From Bifidobacterium avesanii (GTDB taxonomy: Bacteria > Actinomycetota > Actinomycetes > Actinomycetales > Bifidobacteriaceae): DNA of 64,000 nucleotides. The notes under the pieces were generated by a model. The model was given only the letters and a program-made list of their open reading frames with translations, searched no databases and had not been told where the DNA came from. The translations under genes and the position numbers were made by a program. Shown here piece after piece: positions 11,530 through 20,812 of this stretch (within the stretch, counting starts at the first letter, position 1; every line of letters begins with the position of its first letter). The DNA is taken from positions 186,001 to 250,000 of the forward strand of contig NZ_WBSN01000001.1 in the NCBI RefSeq assembly GCF_009299475.1, read 5' to 3'.

Positions 11530-13986
11530 TCAGGCGCCGCCGCCCATGAAGGAGAAGGTGCCGGCGAATCCGGCGGCCACGAGCGCGACGGTCGGGATGA
11601 CGAGGCACACCACCAGGAACGCGCGGTCACGCGGGCGCACGACGCTCACACGGGCGTGACTGCGCGGACCGTCGCCGCCGAAGCCGCGGGCCTCCATGGC
11701 GGTGGCGAGCGTGGTGGATCGGCGCACGGACAGCACGAGCAGCGCGAACGCCTGAGGGCCGAACGCCTTGAACTTGTTCTCGTCGCCGAGCCCGCGCGAA
11801 CGGCGGGATGCGGTAAGCGCGGCCCAGTCGTCCTGCAGCACGGAGAAGAGGCGCAGGCCGGCGAGCCCGCCGTACACGAAGCGGTCGGGCAGGTGCAGGA
11901 TCTGGCTGAACGCGTCGGCGAGGTCGGTCGCGTCGATGCCGAGCACGGTGATGATGGCCGGGATGCCGATGGCGAGGATTCGGATGGCGGTGGCTATGGC
12001 GAGTTCGGCGGAGCGGTCGGTGACGTGGATGAGGCCCCACTGCCACCATGTGCTGCCGCCCGCCTTGCCGTAGAGCAGCACTGCCAACGCGCTGGTGGGC
12101 GCGCCCACCCAGATGGGCCATGTGGATTTGACGACCCGCCACGGGCTGAACCCGATGGCGAGCAGCGCGACGAATTCGATGCCGAGCGCCACGGTGGCGG
12201 ACACCCAGTCGAGCGTGAACAGCAGCGGGATGGACAGCAGGAACGCGCTGATGAGGCGGTACACGGGGTTGATGGAGGCGAGCAGCGGCGACCGGCTCGA
12301 CTGCCTGACCGGCTCGGTGCGCGCGTTGACCTCGCTCACGCGCACCACGTCGGAGTCCCACTCCCCCTCGGCGCGGTCGGGCACGAGCTCCACGAGCCGG
12401 GCGCCCAGTGCGGTGACGAGCTCGCGGTCATGCGTGACGACGATGATGCTCACGCCGTCCGCCCGCAGCGTGTTGATGAGCGTGACGATCTGCATCCATG
12501 TGCGGCGGTCCTGCCCGAAGGTGGGCTCGTCGAGGATCAGCACGCGGGGCGCGGCGGCCAGCGCGGACGCGACGGTTAGGCGCCGCTTCTCCCCGCCGGA
12601 AAGCGTGTACGGGTTGGCGTTCGCGTACTGGCTCAGCGAGAAGCGCTTGAGCAGTTCGCGGGCGCGCGACTCCGCCTCCTCGTGGCTCATGCCGCAGCGC
12701 AACGGGGCGACCATGACCTCCTCGAGCACGCTGCCCTTGGCGAACTGGTGCTCGGGGTTCTGGAACACGTAGGAGATGCGCGACGCGAGTTCGGTGGACT
12801 TCCATGCGAACGGGGAGTCGCCCTCGGCGCCCTCGGCCAAAGCGGGCGCGGCGACGACCGCTCCGCCGACCGGATTGAGCAGGCCGGCGAGCGTCAGGGA
12901 AAGGGTGGATTTGCCGGCGCCGTTCGCGCCGACGAGCGCGGTGATCTGCCCGGCGGCGAAGTCGAGGTTGATGTGCTGCGCAATGGCGGTGCCGTTGCGC
13001 CCGATGGCGAGGTCGCGGCAGCTCAGCAGCGTCTCCCCGGTGCCGACGGCCGGGTCGGTGTCCGGCTCGCCGGGCGTGTGGATGCGGCGGATTTCGTCCT
13101 CGGGGCGGCGGTAGCGCTCCGGCACCCAGATGCCGAGCGCGGCGAAGTCGATGCTCGGGTCACGGAAGATCTCGTCCGGCGTGCCGTCCGCCACGACGAC
13201 GGTGCGGCGGAATCCGGTGCGGTCGATGTCGCCCTCGCTGCCGGTGCCCTCCACGCGGGCGGCGGCTTGGTCGGCGCTTTCGAGGCCGAGCACCACCACG
13301 CGGTCGATGAGGTCGATCCACGGGCCGGCGCGGTGCTCCACGAGCACCATGGTCGAATGATGGGAGTCGAGGACGCGTTTGACGGCGCCGACGATCTGCG
13401 TGACGCCGTCGGGGTCGAGGTTGGCGGTGGGCTCGTCGAGCAGGAGCACGCCGGGGCGCATGGCGAGCGCGCCGGCCAGGGCGATGCGCTGCTGCTGGCC
13501 GCCGGAGACGTGCATGATGGACCGGTGCAGTTCCACGCCGTCGAGTCCCACGGCGTCGAGGGACTCGTGCACGCGCCGCCAGATTTCCTCACGCGGCACG
13601 CCCAGATTCTCCGGGCCGAACGCCACGTTGTCGCCGAGCCGCTGGAAGACCGCCTGCGCGTCCGGATCCTGCAATACAAGTCCCACGCGGCCGCGGGCCC
13701 GGCGCACGGGCACGCCGTCCACGAGGATGCGCCCCTCGGTCACGCCGCCGTCGGAGTCCTCGGCGCCGGTGCCCACGCCGTTGCCGTCCACGCCGTCGGC
13801 GTCTTCCGCGCCGAGCAGGCCGGCCGCGCCCTCGAGGATGGTGGACTTGCCGATGCCGGAGGCGCCGAGCAGCAGCACGCGCTGTCCCGGCTTGATCGCG
13901 AGGTTCAGGCCGCGCACGGCGAAATGGCGGCGCGAGGCGTGCCGGTAGCCCCAACCCTCGAACGTCAGCGACGCGTTGTCTTCCAT
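11530..13986 (-). CDS. Fused ECF transporter ATPase-ATPase-T subunit (thiamine or precursor uptake)
   Basis: One 818-residue chain carries three parts. Residues about 1-290 are an EcfA ATPase with Walker A GASGIGKST, signature VSGGQQQR and Walker B LLLDEPT. Residues about 315-535 are a second ATPase (GANGAGKST, LSGGEKRR, LILDEPTFGQDRR). Residues about 560-818 are an EcfT membrane subunit (VYRLISAFLLSIPLLF; coupling motif ASRRSRGLG). In Bacillus the equivalent ykoD holds both ATPases and ykoC the T subunit. The neighbouring ykoE and TPP riboswitch define the cargo as thiamine or a pyrimidine/thiazole precursor. The ATG has AAAGGCCAGAC upstream. Confidence 0.93.
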   Translation of the reverse strand: MEDNASLTFEGWGYRHASRRHFAVRGLNLAIKPGQRVLLLGASGIGKSTILEGAAGLLGAEDADGVDGNGVGTGAEDSDGGVTEGRILVDGVPVRRARGRVGLVLQDPDAQAVFQRLGDNVAFGPENLGVPREEIWRRVHESLDAVGLDGVELHRSIMHVSGGQQQRIALAGALAMRPGVLLLDEPTANLDPDGVTQIVGAVKRVLDSHHSTMVLVEHRAGPWIDLIDRVVVLGLESADQAAARVEGTGSEGDIDRTGFRRTVVVADGTPDEIFRDPSIDFAALGIWVPERYRRPEDEIRRIHTPGEPDTDPAVGTGETLLSCRDLAIGRNGTAIAQHINLDFAAGQITALVGANGAGKSTLSLTLAGLLNPVGGAVVAAPALAEGAEGDSPFAWKSTELASRISYVFQNPEHQFAKGSVLEEVMVAPLRCGMSHEEAESRARELLKRFSLSQYANANPYTLSGGEKRRLTVASALAAAPRVLILDEPTFGQDRRTWMQIVTLINTLRADGVSIIVVTHDRELVTALGARLVELVPDRAEGEWDSDVVRVSEVNARTEPVRQSSRSPLLASINPVYRLISAFLLSIPLLFTLDWVSATVALGIEFVALLAIGFSPWRVVKSTWPIWVGAPTSALAVLLYGKAGGSTWWQWGLIHVTDRSAELAIATAIRILAIGIPAIITVLGIDATDLADAFSQILHLPDRFVYGGLAGLRLFSVLQDDWAALTASRRSRGLGDENKFKAFGPQAFALLVLSVRRSTTLATAMEARGFGGDGPRSHARVSVVRPRDRAFLVVCLVIPTVALVAAGFAGTFSFMGGGA

Positions 13987-14028
13987 GTCTGGCCTTTCTT
14001 CCCCTCGGGCTCCGCAAAGGCGGGCTCT

Positions 14029-14063
14029 GCAAGATTGCCTTACAAGATTGCTTTACAAGATTT
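14029..14063. repeat. Short tandem direct repeat between ykoE and the ECF gene
   Basis: The unit CAAGATTGCCTTA occurs about 2.5 times with a 14-base period (starts near 14030, 14043 and 14057), in the leader of the fused ECF gene. No function is evident. It could be slippage-prone sequence. Confidence 0.6.
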
Positions 14064-14102
14064 AAGGAATCGACGAACTAAAGAATCATGAATCAAAAGC
14101 AA

Positions 14103-14142
14103 CGGGCTCCCCCGGCGCGGAAAACCGACGCCGAAGGAGCCC
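14103..14142 (-). terminator. Hairpin between ykoE and the fused ECF gene
   Basis: CGGGCTCC (14103-14110) is complementary to GGAGCCCG (14135-14142), with further internal pairing GGCG/CGCC. On the minus strand the stem is followed by a short T-rich stretch (GTTGCTTTTG). It probably acts as a partial terminator or mRNA stabiliser that tunes S subunit against energy module. Confidence 0.6.
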
Positions 14143-14154
14143 GGAACGGTGAGG

Positions 14155-14769
14155 TCACGCGTTGCGCACTTCGCGGCCGGACGCGAACTTGTCGAGCGCG
14201 CCGGTCTTGGCGATGGCCACGTACAGGAACCACATGAGCACGCCGGCGAACACGACGCCGGAGATCACGGTGGTGACGAGGTACATCACGCCGTAGGAGC
14301 CGCCCAGATCGATAGCCTGCAGGTGGGTGAAGAAGGAGTACGCCCAGCAGCCCAGACCGGACAGCGCGCCGGAGAGGATGGTGACGGGCAGGTTCCACTT
14401 GCGGTAGGCGAACACGAGGAACGCGATCTCGGCGAGCACGCCCTGCACGAGCGCGATGAGGAAGGTCTCGGCGCCGCCCCACATGTTGCCCATGAGGGCC
14501 TCGAGCACGCCGGCGACGACTTCGGCGTAGATGGCGGCGCCGGGCTTGCGCACGATGATCGCGGCGAGCGGGCCGGCGAACAGCCACAGGCCGTTGAACA
14601 GGCCGGGCAGACCCGGCACGAGGATGTCCATGGCCTCCCACGGACCGTAGGTGACGATCGCGACGCCCCAGTAGATCAGCGCGCTGGCCACGCCGATCAC
14701 GGACGCGACGGCGATGTCGACGACGCGCCACTTGAGGTTCGGCTTGGCGACGGTGTTTGCAGTAGACAT
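14155..14769 (-). CDS. ykoE: ECF transporter substrate-binding (S) subunit YkoE
   Basis: A 204-residue protein with about five to six hydrophobic segments (VIGVASALIYWGVAIV, LFAGPLAAIIV, FLIALVQGVLAEIAFLVF, and two near the C-terminus). The pattern, including LPGLFNGLWLFAGPLAA, matches YkoE, the membrane substrate-capture subunit for thiamine or its pyrimidine precursor. It works with the fused ATPase-ATPase-T protein encoded next. It is the first gene after a TPP riboswitch, and its ribosome site GGAAAGG lies in a hairpin described with that riboswitch. Confidence 0.92.
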   Translation of the reverse strand: MSTANTVAKPNLKWRVVDIAVASVIGVASALIYWGVAIVTYGPWEAMDILVPGLPGLFNGLWLFAGPLAAIIVRKPGAAIYAEVVAGVLEALMGNMWGGAETFLIALVQGVLAEIAFLVFAYRKWNLPVTILSGALSGLGCWAYSFFTHLQAIDLGGSYGVMYLVTTVISGVVFAGVLMWFLYVAIAKTGALDKFASGREVRNA

Positions 14770-14799
14770 AACTGTGCCTTTCCTAAACTACTTCCCAAA

Positions 14800-14926
14800 G
14801 GCACGGGCGGAGAGACGTCCGTCCCCGGCATTGCCCGGCGACGTTCATTCGGTCGAGGCGTTCCGCCTCCTCTCAGCCGCAACGCCCGGCGTTCCAGATG
14901 GCGCCGGCGCGTACAGCTCCCGTGTC
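14800..14926 (-). ncRNA. TPP riboswitch (THI element)
   Basis: Read on the minus strand this region has the conserved thi-box blocks in order: CACGGGAGC, GGCTGAGAGG, GACCGAATGAAC, and CCGGGCAATGCCGG followed by GGACGGA. P1 is CACGGG (14919-14924) paired with CCCGTG (14802-14807). Just downstream GTGCCTTT (14797-14804) can pair with AAAGGCAC (14774-14781), which contains the ykoE ribosome site. The P1 3' strand shares GTG with this sequestering strand, so control of translation is likely. TPP binding should switch off thiamine uptake genes. Confidence 0.93.
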
Positions 14927-15246
14927 ATCGGCCACCATAGCATGTACCGGCGGATCGTCAAGGGCTTCACGCCATAAGGGCATTCGGAAACCGGTTCCAA
15001 AGCGCCCCGCGCACTTCCCAAACGCGTTGCGCCGGAAACTACATGGATAAATCCGATTTGTGCGGTCGATTTCCGCCGCGGCCCGAGTAGACGATCCCGC
15101 GAATCCGCCATTTTCCAATGCGGGATATCCGGCTTATCCCGGTTTTCGACCGCACAAATCGGATTTGTCCTTCGCCCCGACCGAGCGAGGGCGTGGTTTG
15201 CGCCTGCGCAACGTAGTTCCGGGATGCACGTCGTCCAAAACCGCCG
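14927..15246. other. Intergenic region holding palindromic element copy A
   Basis: Beyond the riboswitch there is no convincing gene. Short open frames here lack ribosome sites and family motifs. The only structured item is the inverted repeat at 15049-15166, listed separately. The promoter of the TPP transcript must lie just upstream of the riboswitch, but I could not pick clear -35 and -10 boxes. Confidence 0.6.
15049..15166. repeat. Palindromic intergenic element, copy A
   Basis: The left arm at 15049-15069 and right arm at 15146-15166 are perfect 21-base inverted complements. The arm begins AAATCCGATTTGTGCGG and continues TCGA. The total span is 118 bases. The same arms, in the same arrangement and nearly the same span, recur at 49978-50092, while the middles differ. 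It could be a miniature inverted-repeat element or a mobile RNA hairpin. No target-site duplication is obvious. Confidence 0.75.
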
Positions 15247-16449
15247 TCACAGTCGTTTTTGGATGTAGGTGGCCATGTTCCCCCGCGACAACACCACGCA
15301 CCCCGCCACCACCAACGCCAACGCGAGCAGGAACGACGCTCCCACACCGCCCGCCAGCACGCCCGGCGTGGGAGGCCAGACCCGCCTCACCCACAAAAAC
15401 GCGAGCAGCATCCACAGCAAACCCGCCGCATGCCCCGCCAGCAGCACCAACCCGTTCGCGAACGCGTACACCAGCGCCGTGGGCCCGCTCCCCGCGCCCA
15501 CGCTGCGATACAAAGCGAACTCGTGGCGGCGGAACACGAGCGGTACGAACGCCACCAGGAAGCACACGACCCCCGACACGGCCCAGAAATACCGGGACAC
15601 GCGCGCCCGGTACTGGTCCAGCGGGGGCACCGCGTTCGCGTCCCCTCCCAGCAGTGGCGCGACCGACACGATGGTGCGCCCGTCGTCGAGCGCCGCCATG
15701 AGGGCCTGGCGGGCGGACTCCCCGTACGCGCCGGGCTCGTACTCGACGAGGCACTCGGCCACCATGCCCACGGCCGGGCCTATCACGTACAGGGTCTGGC
15801 TCTGGTCGAACCCCCTGGCGGACATGCCGATCAAATGCGCTTGCGCGCCCACGGTCCGCTCCCCGCCGTCCCGGCCGAGCGTCAAAGCCACGTTCATGCC
15901 CTCGTACACGCCCAGGCGGGCGGCGAGCGTGGAGTCGATGTAGAAGCCCTCGTCCCAGCGCCCCGGCGACGAGGGGTCGATCACGCGCACCGGGTCGCCG
16001 ACCGCGGTCCTGACGGTCAGATACTCGCCGGGCGCCTTGTTCACGGACGCGGGCACGTACGCGTCCTGCCCGCCCGTGAAGCCCGCCGCGGCCCTGACCC
16101 CGGGCGCGTAGTTCAGGTTCGCGCACGCGGCCGCGGAGATCAGGCCCTCGCCGGTCTCGGTGCGCGCGGACGCCTTGTACACGTACCGGCCCGCCGCGGT
16201 CAGGCGCGACTGGTAGTCGAACGCGTCCGCGCGCATGCCCGCCTCCGCGTACGCAAGCCCCCCGGACGCGACCGCGACGAGCACGACGAGCAGGAGCACG
16301 AACCCCGGCTGGCACGCCACAGTGCGCCAAACCTGCCGCCACACCGCCCCCAGCGGCCACTGCGGCGCCGTCCCGGAAGAAGCGGCGGACCCGCCCGGCC
16401 GGCCGGGGCGCCGGGACCACGCCCGGCCATGATTCCTTCTACGCGGCAT
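15247..16449 (-). CDS. FtsX-like ABC transporter permease
   Basis: A 400-residue membrane protein. A basic N-terminus precedes one transmembrane helix (residues about 48-68, VLLLVVLVAVASGGLAYA), then a large extracytoplasmic domain, then three helices in the last 130 residues. This is the MacB/FtsX permease plan. It overlaps the ATPase gene by 11 bases. With the ATPase and adaptor upstream it forms a MacAB-like export or envelope-signalling unit; the substrate is unknown. Confidence 0.82.
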   Translation of the reverse strand: MPRRRNHGRAWSRRPGRPGGSAASSGTAPQWPLGAVWRQVWRTVACQPGFVLLLVVLVAVASGGLAYAEAGMRADAFDYQSRLTAAGRYVYKASARTETGEGLISAAACANLNYAPGVRAAAGFTGGQDAYVPASVNKAPGEYLTVRTAVGDPVRVIDPSSPGRWDEGFYIDSTLAARLGVYEGMNVALTLGRDGGERTVGAQAHLIGMSARGFDQSQTLYVIGPAVGMVAECLVEYEPGAYGESARQALMAALDDGRTIVSVAPLLGGDANAVPPLDQYRARVSRYFWAVSGVVCFLVAFVPLVFRRHEFALYRSVGAGSGPTALVYAFANGLVLLAGHAAGLLWMLLAFLWVRRVWPPTPGVLAGGVGASFLLALALVVAGCVVLSRGNMATYIQKRL

Positions 16450-17146
16450 GCTCAGCCTCCTCCCCGCCGTTCCCGCCGGCCGTCGGGCCCGGCGCGGGGT
16501 CGTCCGTGCCGTTCCCGCGGGCGGGGCGGTCGGACTTGACGACCCCGTCCTCGAGGGCCACGACCCGCTCGCACCGCTCGGCCACGTACGGGTCGTGCGT
16601 GACGACCACCACGGTCGTGCCCCGGTCCCGCGCCGCCCGGACCGCGTCGAGCACCACGCCCGTGGTGTGGTGGTCCAACTGGCCGGTCGGCTCGTCCGCG
16701 AGCACCAAAGGCGGGCGGGACGCCAGGGCGCGGGCGATCTGCACGCGCTGCTGCTGGCCGCCCGACAGCCGGTTGACCGGCGCGTCCGCGAACCCCTCGA
16801 GCCGCACGTCCCGGATCACCTCGTCCACCCGCATGCGCCGCTCACGCTCGCCCCACGGGCAGGAGACCACGGCGACGTCGATGTTCTGCCGCACGCTCTG
16901 CCGGGCCAGCAGCGTGGGCGTCTGGAACACCCAGCGCATGTCCGCGAGCGGGACCGTGTTCTCCACCCGCCCGCCGGTCGGCCTGAGGATCCCGCCGACC
17001 AGCTGAAGCAGCGTGGTCTTGCCCGAACCCGACGGGCCCACGAGCGCGACCAGCTGCCCGTCCGGGATCGACAGATCCACGCCGGAGAGCACCTCCGGGT
17101 CCTTGGCGGCGTAGCGGAAGCGCACGCCCTCGAGCGTCACCGGCAT
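16439..17146 (-). CDS. ABC transporter ATP-binding protein (MacB/LolD-like)
   Basis: A 235-residue ATPase with Walker A GPSGSGKTT (residues about 37-45), signature LSGGQQQR, and Walker B LVLADEPTGQLD. The DEPTGxLD form is typical of the FtsX-associated (LolD/MacB) subfamily, which fits its neighbour. It overlaps both flanking genes (11 bases downstream, 10 upstream), so the three are one translational unit. Confidence 0.9.
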   Translation of the reverse strand: MPVTLEGVRFRYAAKDPEVLSGVDLSIPDGQLVALVGPSGSGKTTLLQLVGGILRPTGGRVENTVPLADMRWVFQTPTLLARQSVRQNIDVAVVSCPWGERERRMRVDEVIRDVRLEGFADAPVNRLSGGQQQRVQIARALASRPPLVLADEPTGQLDHHTTGVVLDAVRAARDRGTTVVVVTHDPYVAERCERVVALEDGVVKSDRPARGNGTDDPAPGPTAGGNGGEEAEHAA

Positions 17147-18240
17147 GTCGGCGCCTCCCCCATCACGGCCAGCGGATCGGCCAAAACATAAAAGCTTTCG
17201 AGGTCGTCGTCGGGTTCAAGGCGCGTGACGCCCATCGACCCGCCGGCCACCCTCACCGCCTTGGACTGGTACTGCGCGTCACCGGGCCCGTACTTGCCGT
17301 ACACGCACGTCGAGGACCCGTCCGCCCCGGTCATCACGGCCGACGCGGGCACCGACAGGAGCGTGACCGCGGTCTCGCGCCGCAGGTTCACGCCGTACAC
17401 GCGGCTCGAAACCGACGCGCCACCGGAAGAGGAAGAACCGCCGGACGAAGCGGAGCCGTCGTCCTGCGCGGTCAGGCGGGCGAGCAGGCCGGCGTCCACG
17501 TCCCCGTCCGACCGGACGGTGGCCACGTCAACGCCGTTCTGGGACAGCACGTACGCGCCCGACGAGAAATCCACCGGACCGGCCGGCCCCGACAGGGCGA
17601 CGGACGAGACGGACGGGGCGGTCGAGAACACGACCGACCCCTGCGAGGGCGCCGGGTCGTTCACGGCCACGCCCACCGACTGCGCCACCAGGTTCTCCCC
17701 GGGCAGCCACACCACCCACGACGGGTCGAACACGCCCGACGCGTCCCCGACGCCGAGCCGCTTGCCGAGCCTGTCCACCGCGTTCGCCGTAACCTTGGTG
17801 AACGACCGGTCGGGCTCACCCGCGAAATCGCCCATGGCCTTCAGCGCCCGCTCCAAATCCAGCACGTCACCGCCGGAATCCCCCACCGCGAGCGAGCGGT
17901 AGAACGGCGCGGGCGAGGCCACCGCCACCCGGCCCACCCCGTCCACCGCCAGCAGCACCGAGCCCGTGGACACCGCGTCCCCGGGCTTGACGTCCACGCG
18001 CGTGACCACGCCGCCCTGCCACGCGGGCGCGGTGACCCGCGCGCCGGGATCAAGCGTCGCGGTGATCGTCGCCTCGACGGACCCGTCGTCGCTGACGACC
18101 GTGGGCTGCTGCAGGACGGCCACCGGCTTGGGCGCCAGCGCCTCGGGGTCCCGCGCCTGCACCCACGAGAACACGCACACCCCCGCCAACGGCACCACGA
18201 CCAACAACACCACAAGAACCCACGACACCACCCTACGCAT
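17137..18240 (-). CDS. HlyD/MacA-like adaptor with peptidoglycan-binding domain
   Basis: A 367-residue protein with an N-terminal signal anchor (VVSWVLVVLLVVVPLAGVCV). The lipoyl-like hairpin region includes VTRVDVKPGDAVSTGSVLLAVDG. A PG_binding_1-like segment runs about residues 118-165 (AVGDSGGDVLDLERALKAMG). Such adaptors link ABC permeases to the cell wall in Gram-positives. It is first in the trio, with GGGGG upstream of the ATG. Confidence 0.82.
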   Translation of the reverse strand: MRRVVSWVLVVLLVVVPLAGVCVFSWVQARDPEALAPKPVAVLQQPTVVSDDGSVEATITATLDPGARVTAPAWQGGVVTRVDVKPGDAVSTGSVLLAVDGVGRVAVASPAPFYRSLAVGDSGGDVLDLERALKAMGDFAGEPDRSFTKVTANAVDRLGKRLGVGDASGVFDPSWVVWLPGENLVAQSVGVAVNDPAPSQGSVVFSTAPSVSSVALSGPAGPVDFSSGAYVLSQNGVDVATVRSDGDVDAGLLARLTAQDDGSASSGGSSSSGGASVSSRVYGVNLRRETAVTLLSVPASAVMTGADGSSTCVYGKYGPGDAQYQSKAVRVAGGSMGVTRLEPDDDLESFYVLADPLAVMGEAPTCR

Positions 18241-18351
18241 GGCGCCACCCCCTTTCGTGGGCGGTCTCGACGATGAGACCGGCTTGTTTTCAGTGTATCA
18301 GCGCGGTTTATCGGACCCGCCAGACCCTGTAGTCCGGACGATGACGCGAAT

Positions 18352-19012
18352 TCACCGATTCTCCGGCAATCCCCCGCCTATGGTCCGTTTCGGCGCGGAG
18401 ACATAGTGCATGCACTGCATTGCGGCGGTCTGCTCCGGCTTGCCCATCGCGTCACGATGGTCCACGGTGAGCCGGTCCAACCTGTCCAAGCCCTCGGATG
18501 GGTCCAACCCCGCCCATGCCGGATCGATCTTCCCGGCAAGGAACGGTACGGCATTGGCGAGGCATTGCGCCTTGGCCTCATACTGGCGCTTCATGGATGC
18601 ATCCCAATCATTGGACCCAAACGCCATGTCCTCAACGGGTAAAAAAAATCGCATTGCAGGCTCCCATGGCCTTCGAGATCGCCGAGTCGTTCCCCGCTTC
18701 GGCACCCGGATTGTCCTCGGACATGCCGTAGGAGCCGAACAGAATCCAGGGGTAGAGATCAAGGTCATAGCCGTAATCGCCAATGAGCCCATGCTCCTCG
18801 TAACAGGACATTTCCGCTTCGATGGCCTGTTCGGTTTCCGCACGGGTCAGTTGGCCGTCGGCAAGGATCGAGTCCACCAGACGCTGATACCGGTCACCGC
18901 CATCATTGCCGGCCTCGCCGTCGACGAATATTTCGCCGTTCACGCTGCCGCATGCGCATAGGCATCCGGCCATCAGCACTATTGCAAACGATTTTCCGAT
19001 CCCGCCGTTCAT
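18352..19012 (-). pseudogene. Lipoprotein gene frameshifted in an 8-base homopolymer
   Basis: The start MNGGIGKSFAIVLMAGCLCAC at 19012, with GGGGG upstream, is a lipoprotein signal peptide (Cys at residue 17 or 19). The frame reads to KAMGACNAIFFTR and stops. The next frame continues from the same spot (FFLPVEDMAFGSNDWDASMK) to PENR at 18352, with even acidic and charged composition. The break is at eight T on the minus strand (A at 18641-18648). Seven T would restore one protein of about 219 residues. This could be phase variation, decay or a sequencing error. No family recognised. Confidence 0.75.
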
Positions 19013-19338
19013 GTCAGTCCCCCTGCCGAGCCAAGTTACCGGTCTCCTCGATGAAACCGAAGCTCGCTTCCAATGATATGAAATGTCGCAGTCGAAGGAC
19101 GCGATCCGCATGCCTTGGAACGAAATTCATACAAACACGGCCGCCCAAACGCATGCGGCACGCATCCCGGATCGTCGCCGATTCCGGCAATGGCAACGGC
19201 AATGGCGGTGAATTGAGACACAACAGGCCCCTTCGCTGTCTCAAGCCGCTACCATTGCCGCAAATGGATGCGGGTTGGGACACGGACGACACGGACGATC
19301 CGCTCCGTGCTCCAACCCGCCAACGGCAGAAGATGCTG
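19013..19338. other. Intergenic region without a recognisable gene
   Basis: It contains a GC-rich stem (GCGGGTTGG near 19268 with CCAACCCGC near 19312) downstream of the dipeptidase gene, probably its terminator although the T tract is poor. A small run of AATGGCAACGGC-type repeats lies near 19190. Open frames here lack ribosome sites. Confidence 0.5.
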
Positions 19339-20712
19339 CTACTCCCCCAGCTTGGCGAGCAGCAGCGCCTCGGCGACCACGTTGCGCTTGAGACCGTACA
19401 GGCCCACGGACTCGTTGGGGCTGTGCGCGTTGGACTTCGGGTCCTCCGGGCCGGTGACCAGCACCTGCGCGGACGGGAACAGGCGGCGCAGTTCGGGGAT
19501 GAACGGGATGGAGCCGCCCTGGCCCTGGTTGATCGGGGGCACGCCGAACGCCTCCTCCATGGCTTCAAGCGCGTCCCTCGTCGCCTCCGCGTTCGGGTCC
19601 ATGGCCCAGCCCATGCCGTTGTCCGACGGGACGACGGTGACCTCGGCACCGAAGGGGGCGTGCGCGAGCAGGAAGTCGGTCAGGGCCCTCTGCGCCTCCT
19701 CGGGGCGCTGCGTGGGGGCCGTCCTGAGGGACAGACGGAACGTGGCCTCGTTGTCGATCACATTGAAGGAACCCTCGACCGGCTGCGCGTCGAAGCCGAT
19801 GACGGTGACGGACGGCTTGGTCCACAGTCGCGAGGCGAGCGATCCGGTGCCGGCGAGGCGGTAGGACGGAACGACCGAGGCGTCGGCGCGCATCTGCGTC
19901 TCGTCCACGTCCCGCTGCAGGCCGCCGACCGGCTCGTCGGCCTTGACGCCGGGGATTGCCAGCTCGCCGTCGCCGTCGTACATGGAGGCGATGAGCATGG
20001 CGGCGAGCGTGTTGGCGTCGAGGATCGGGCCGCCGTACTGGCCGGAGTGGACCGGGTGGTCAAGCACCTTCACGGTCACGTCCACGCCGGTGTTGCCCCT
20101 GAGCGAGGTGGTCAGGGACGGGATGTCGTCGGCCCAGTTGCCGGAGTCGGCCACGATGATCACGTCGGAGTCGAACTCGTCGCGGTGCGCCTCGATGAAC
20201 GGGATGAAGCTCGGCGAGCCCATCTCCTCCTCGCCCTCGATGAACACCTTGACGTTCACCTTGAGGTCGTCGCCGAGCGCGGCCAGGGCGCCGGAGTGGA
20301 TGGCGAGGCCGCCGCCGTCGTCCGCGCTGCCGCGGCCGTAGAGGCGTCCGTCGATCTCGGTGGCCGTCCACGGGTCGGTGTCCCACGCGGACGGGTCCGG
20401 CACGGGCTGCACGTCGTGGTGCGCGTAGAGCAGCACGGTGGGGGCGTTCGGGTCCACGATGCGTGAGCCCACGACCTCCCATGCGCCGGGGGTGCCGTCC
20501 GGGTTCGAGGACTGCACCACGCGCGCGTCCACGCCCACCTTGGCGAGCTCGGCGGCCACGAATTCGGCCGACCGCTTCATGTGTTCGCCGGTGATGCCCT
20601 CGGCGGAGACGGCCTTCAGCGCGATCTTGCGCGCCAGCACGTCGAGAATGCGCTTCCAGTCCGCGTCCACCCGTTCGCGGATCGCGTCCGCGCCGATCGT
20701 CTGCACTGCCAT
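19339..20712 (-). CDS. M20-family metallodipeptidase
   Basis: A 457-residue cytoplasmic zinc peptidase. The start MAVQTIGADAIRERV at 20712 has AAGGAGCGACT upstream. Metal-site motifs are YAHHDVQP, GRGSADDGGG, and EGEEEMGSPSF, which holds the general-base Glu. The dimerisation lid sits between about residues 200 and 320. The subgroup is the broad dipeptidase/carnosinase-like M20 branch common in actinobacteria; the preferred dipeptide is unknown. Confidence 0.92.
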   Translation of the reverse strand: MAVQTIGADAIRERVDADWKRILDVLARKIALKAVSAEGITGEHMKRSAEFVAAELAKVGVDARVVQSSNPDGTPGAWEVVGSRIVDPNAPTVLLYAHHDVQPVPDPSAWDTDPWTATEIDGRLYGRGSADDGGGLAIHSGALAALGDDLKVNVKVFIEGEEEMGSPSFIPFIEAHRDEFDSDVIIVADSGNWADDIPSLTTSLRGNTGVDVTVKVLDHPVHSGQYGGPILDANTLAAMLIASMYDGDGELAIPGVKADEPVGGLQRDVDETQMRADASVVPSYRLAGTGSLASRLWTKPSVTVIGFDAQPVEGSFNVIDNEATFRLSLRTAPTQRPEEAQRALTDFLLAHAPFGAEVTVVPSDNGMGWAMDPNAEATRDALEAMEEAFGVPPINQGQGGSIPFIPELRRLFPSAQVLVTGPEDPKSNAHSPNESVGLYGLKRNVVAEALLLAKLGE

Positions 20713-20812
20713 AGTCGCTCCTTGTCCTCCGTTCTCGGATTGTGGTCTCACATGGTTGAAATGCCGGGCCTTACGGGCCCTGAGCGTCTAGGCGTCACCG
20801 TAACCTGCTCGT

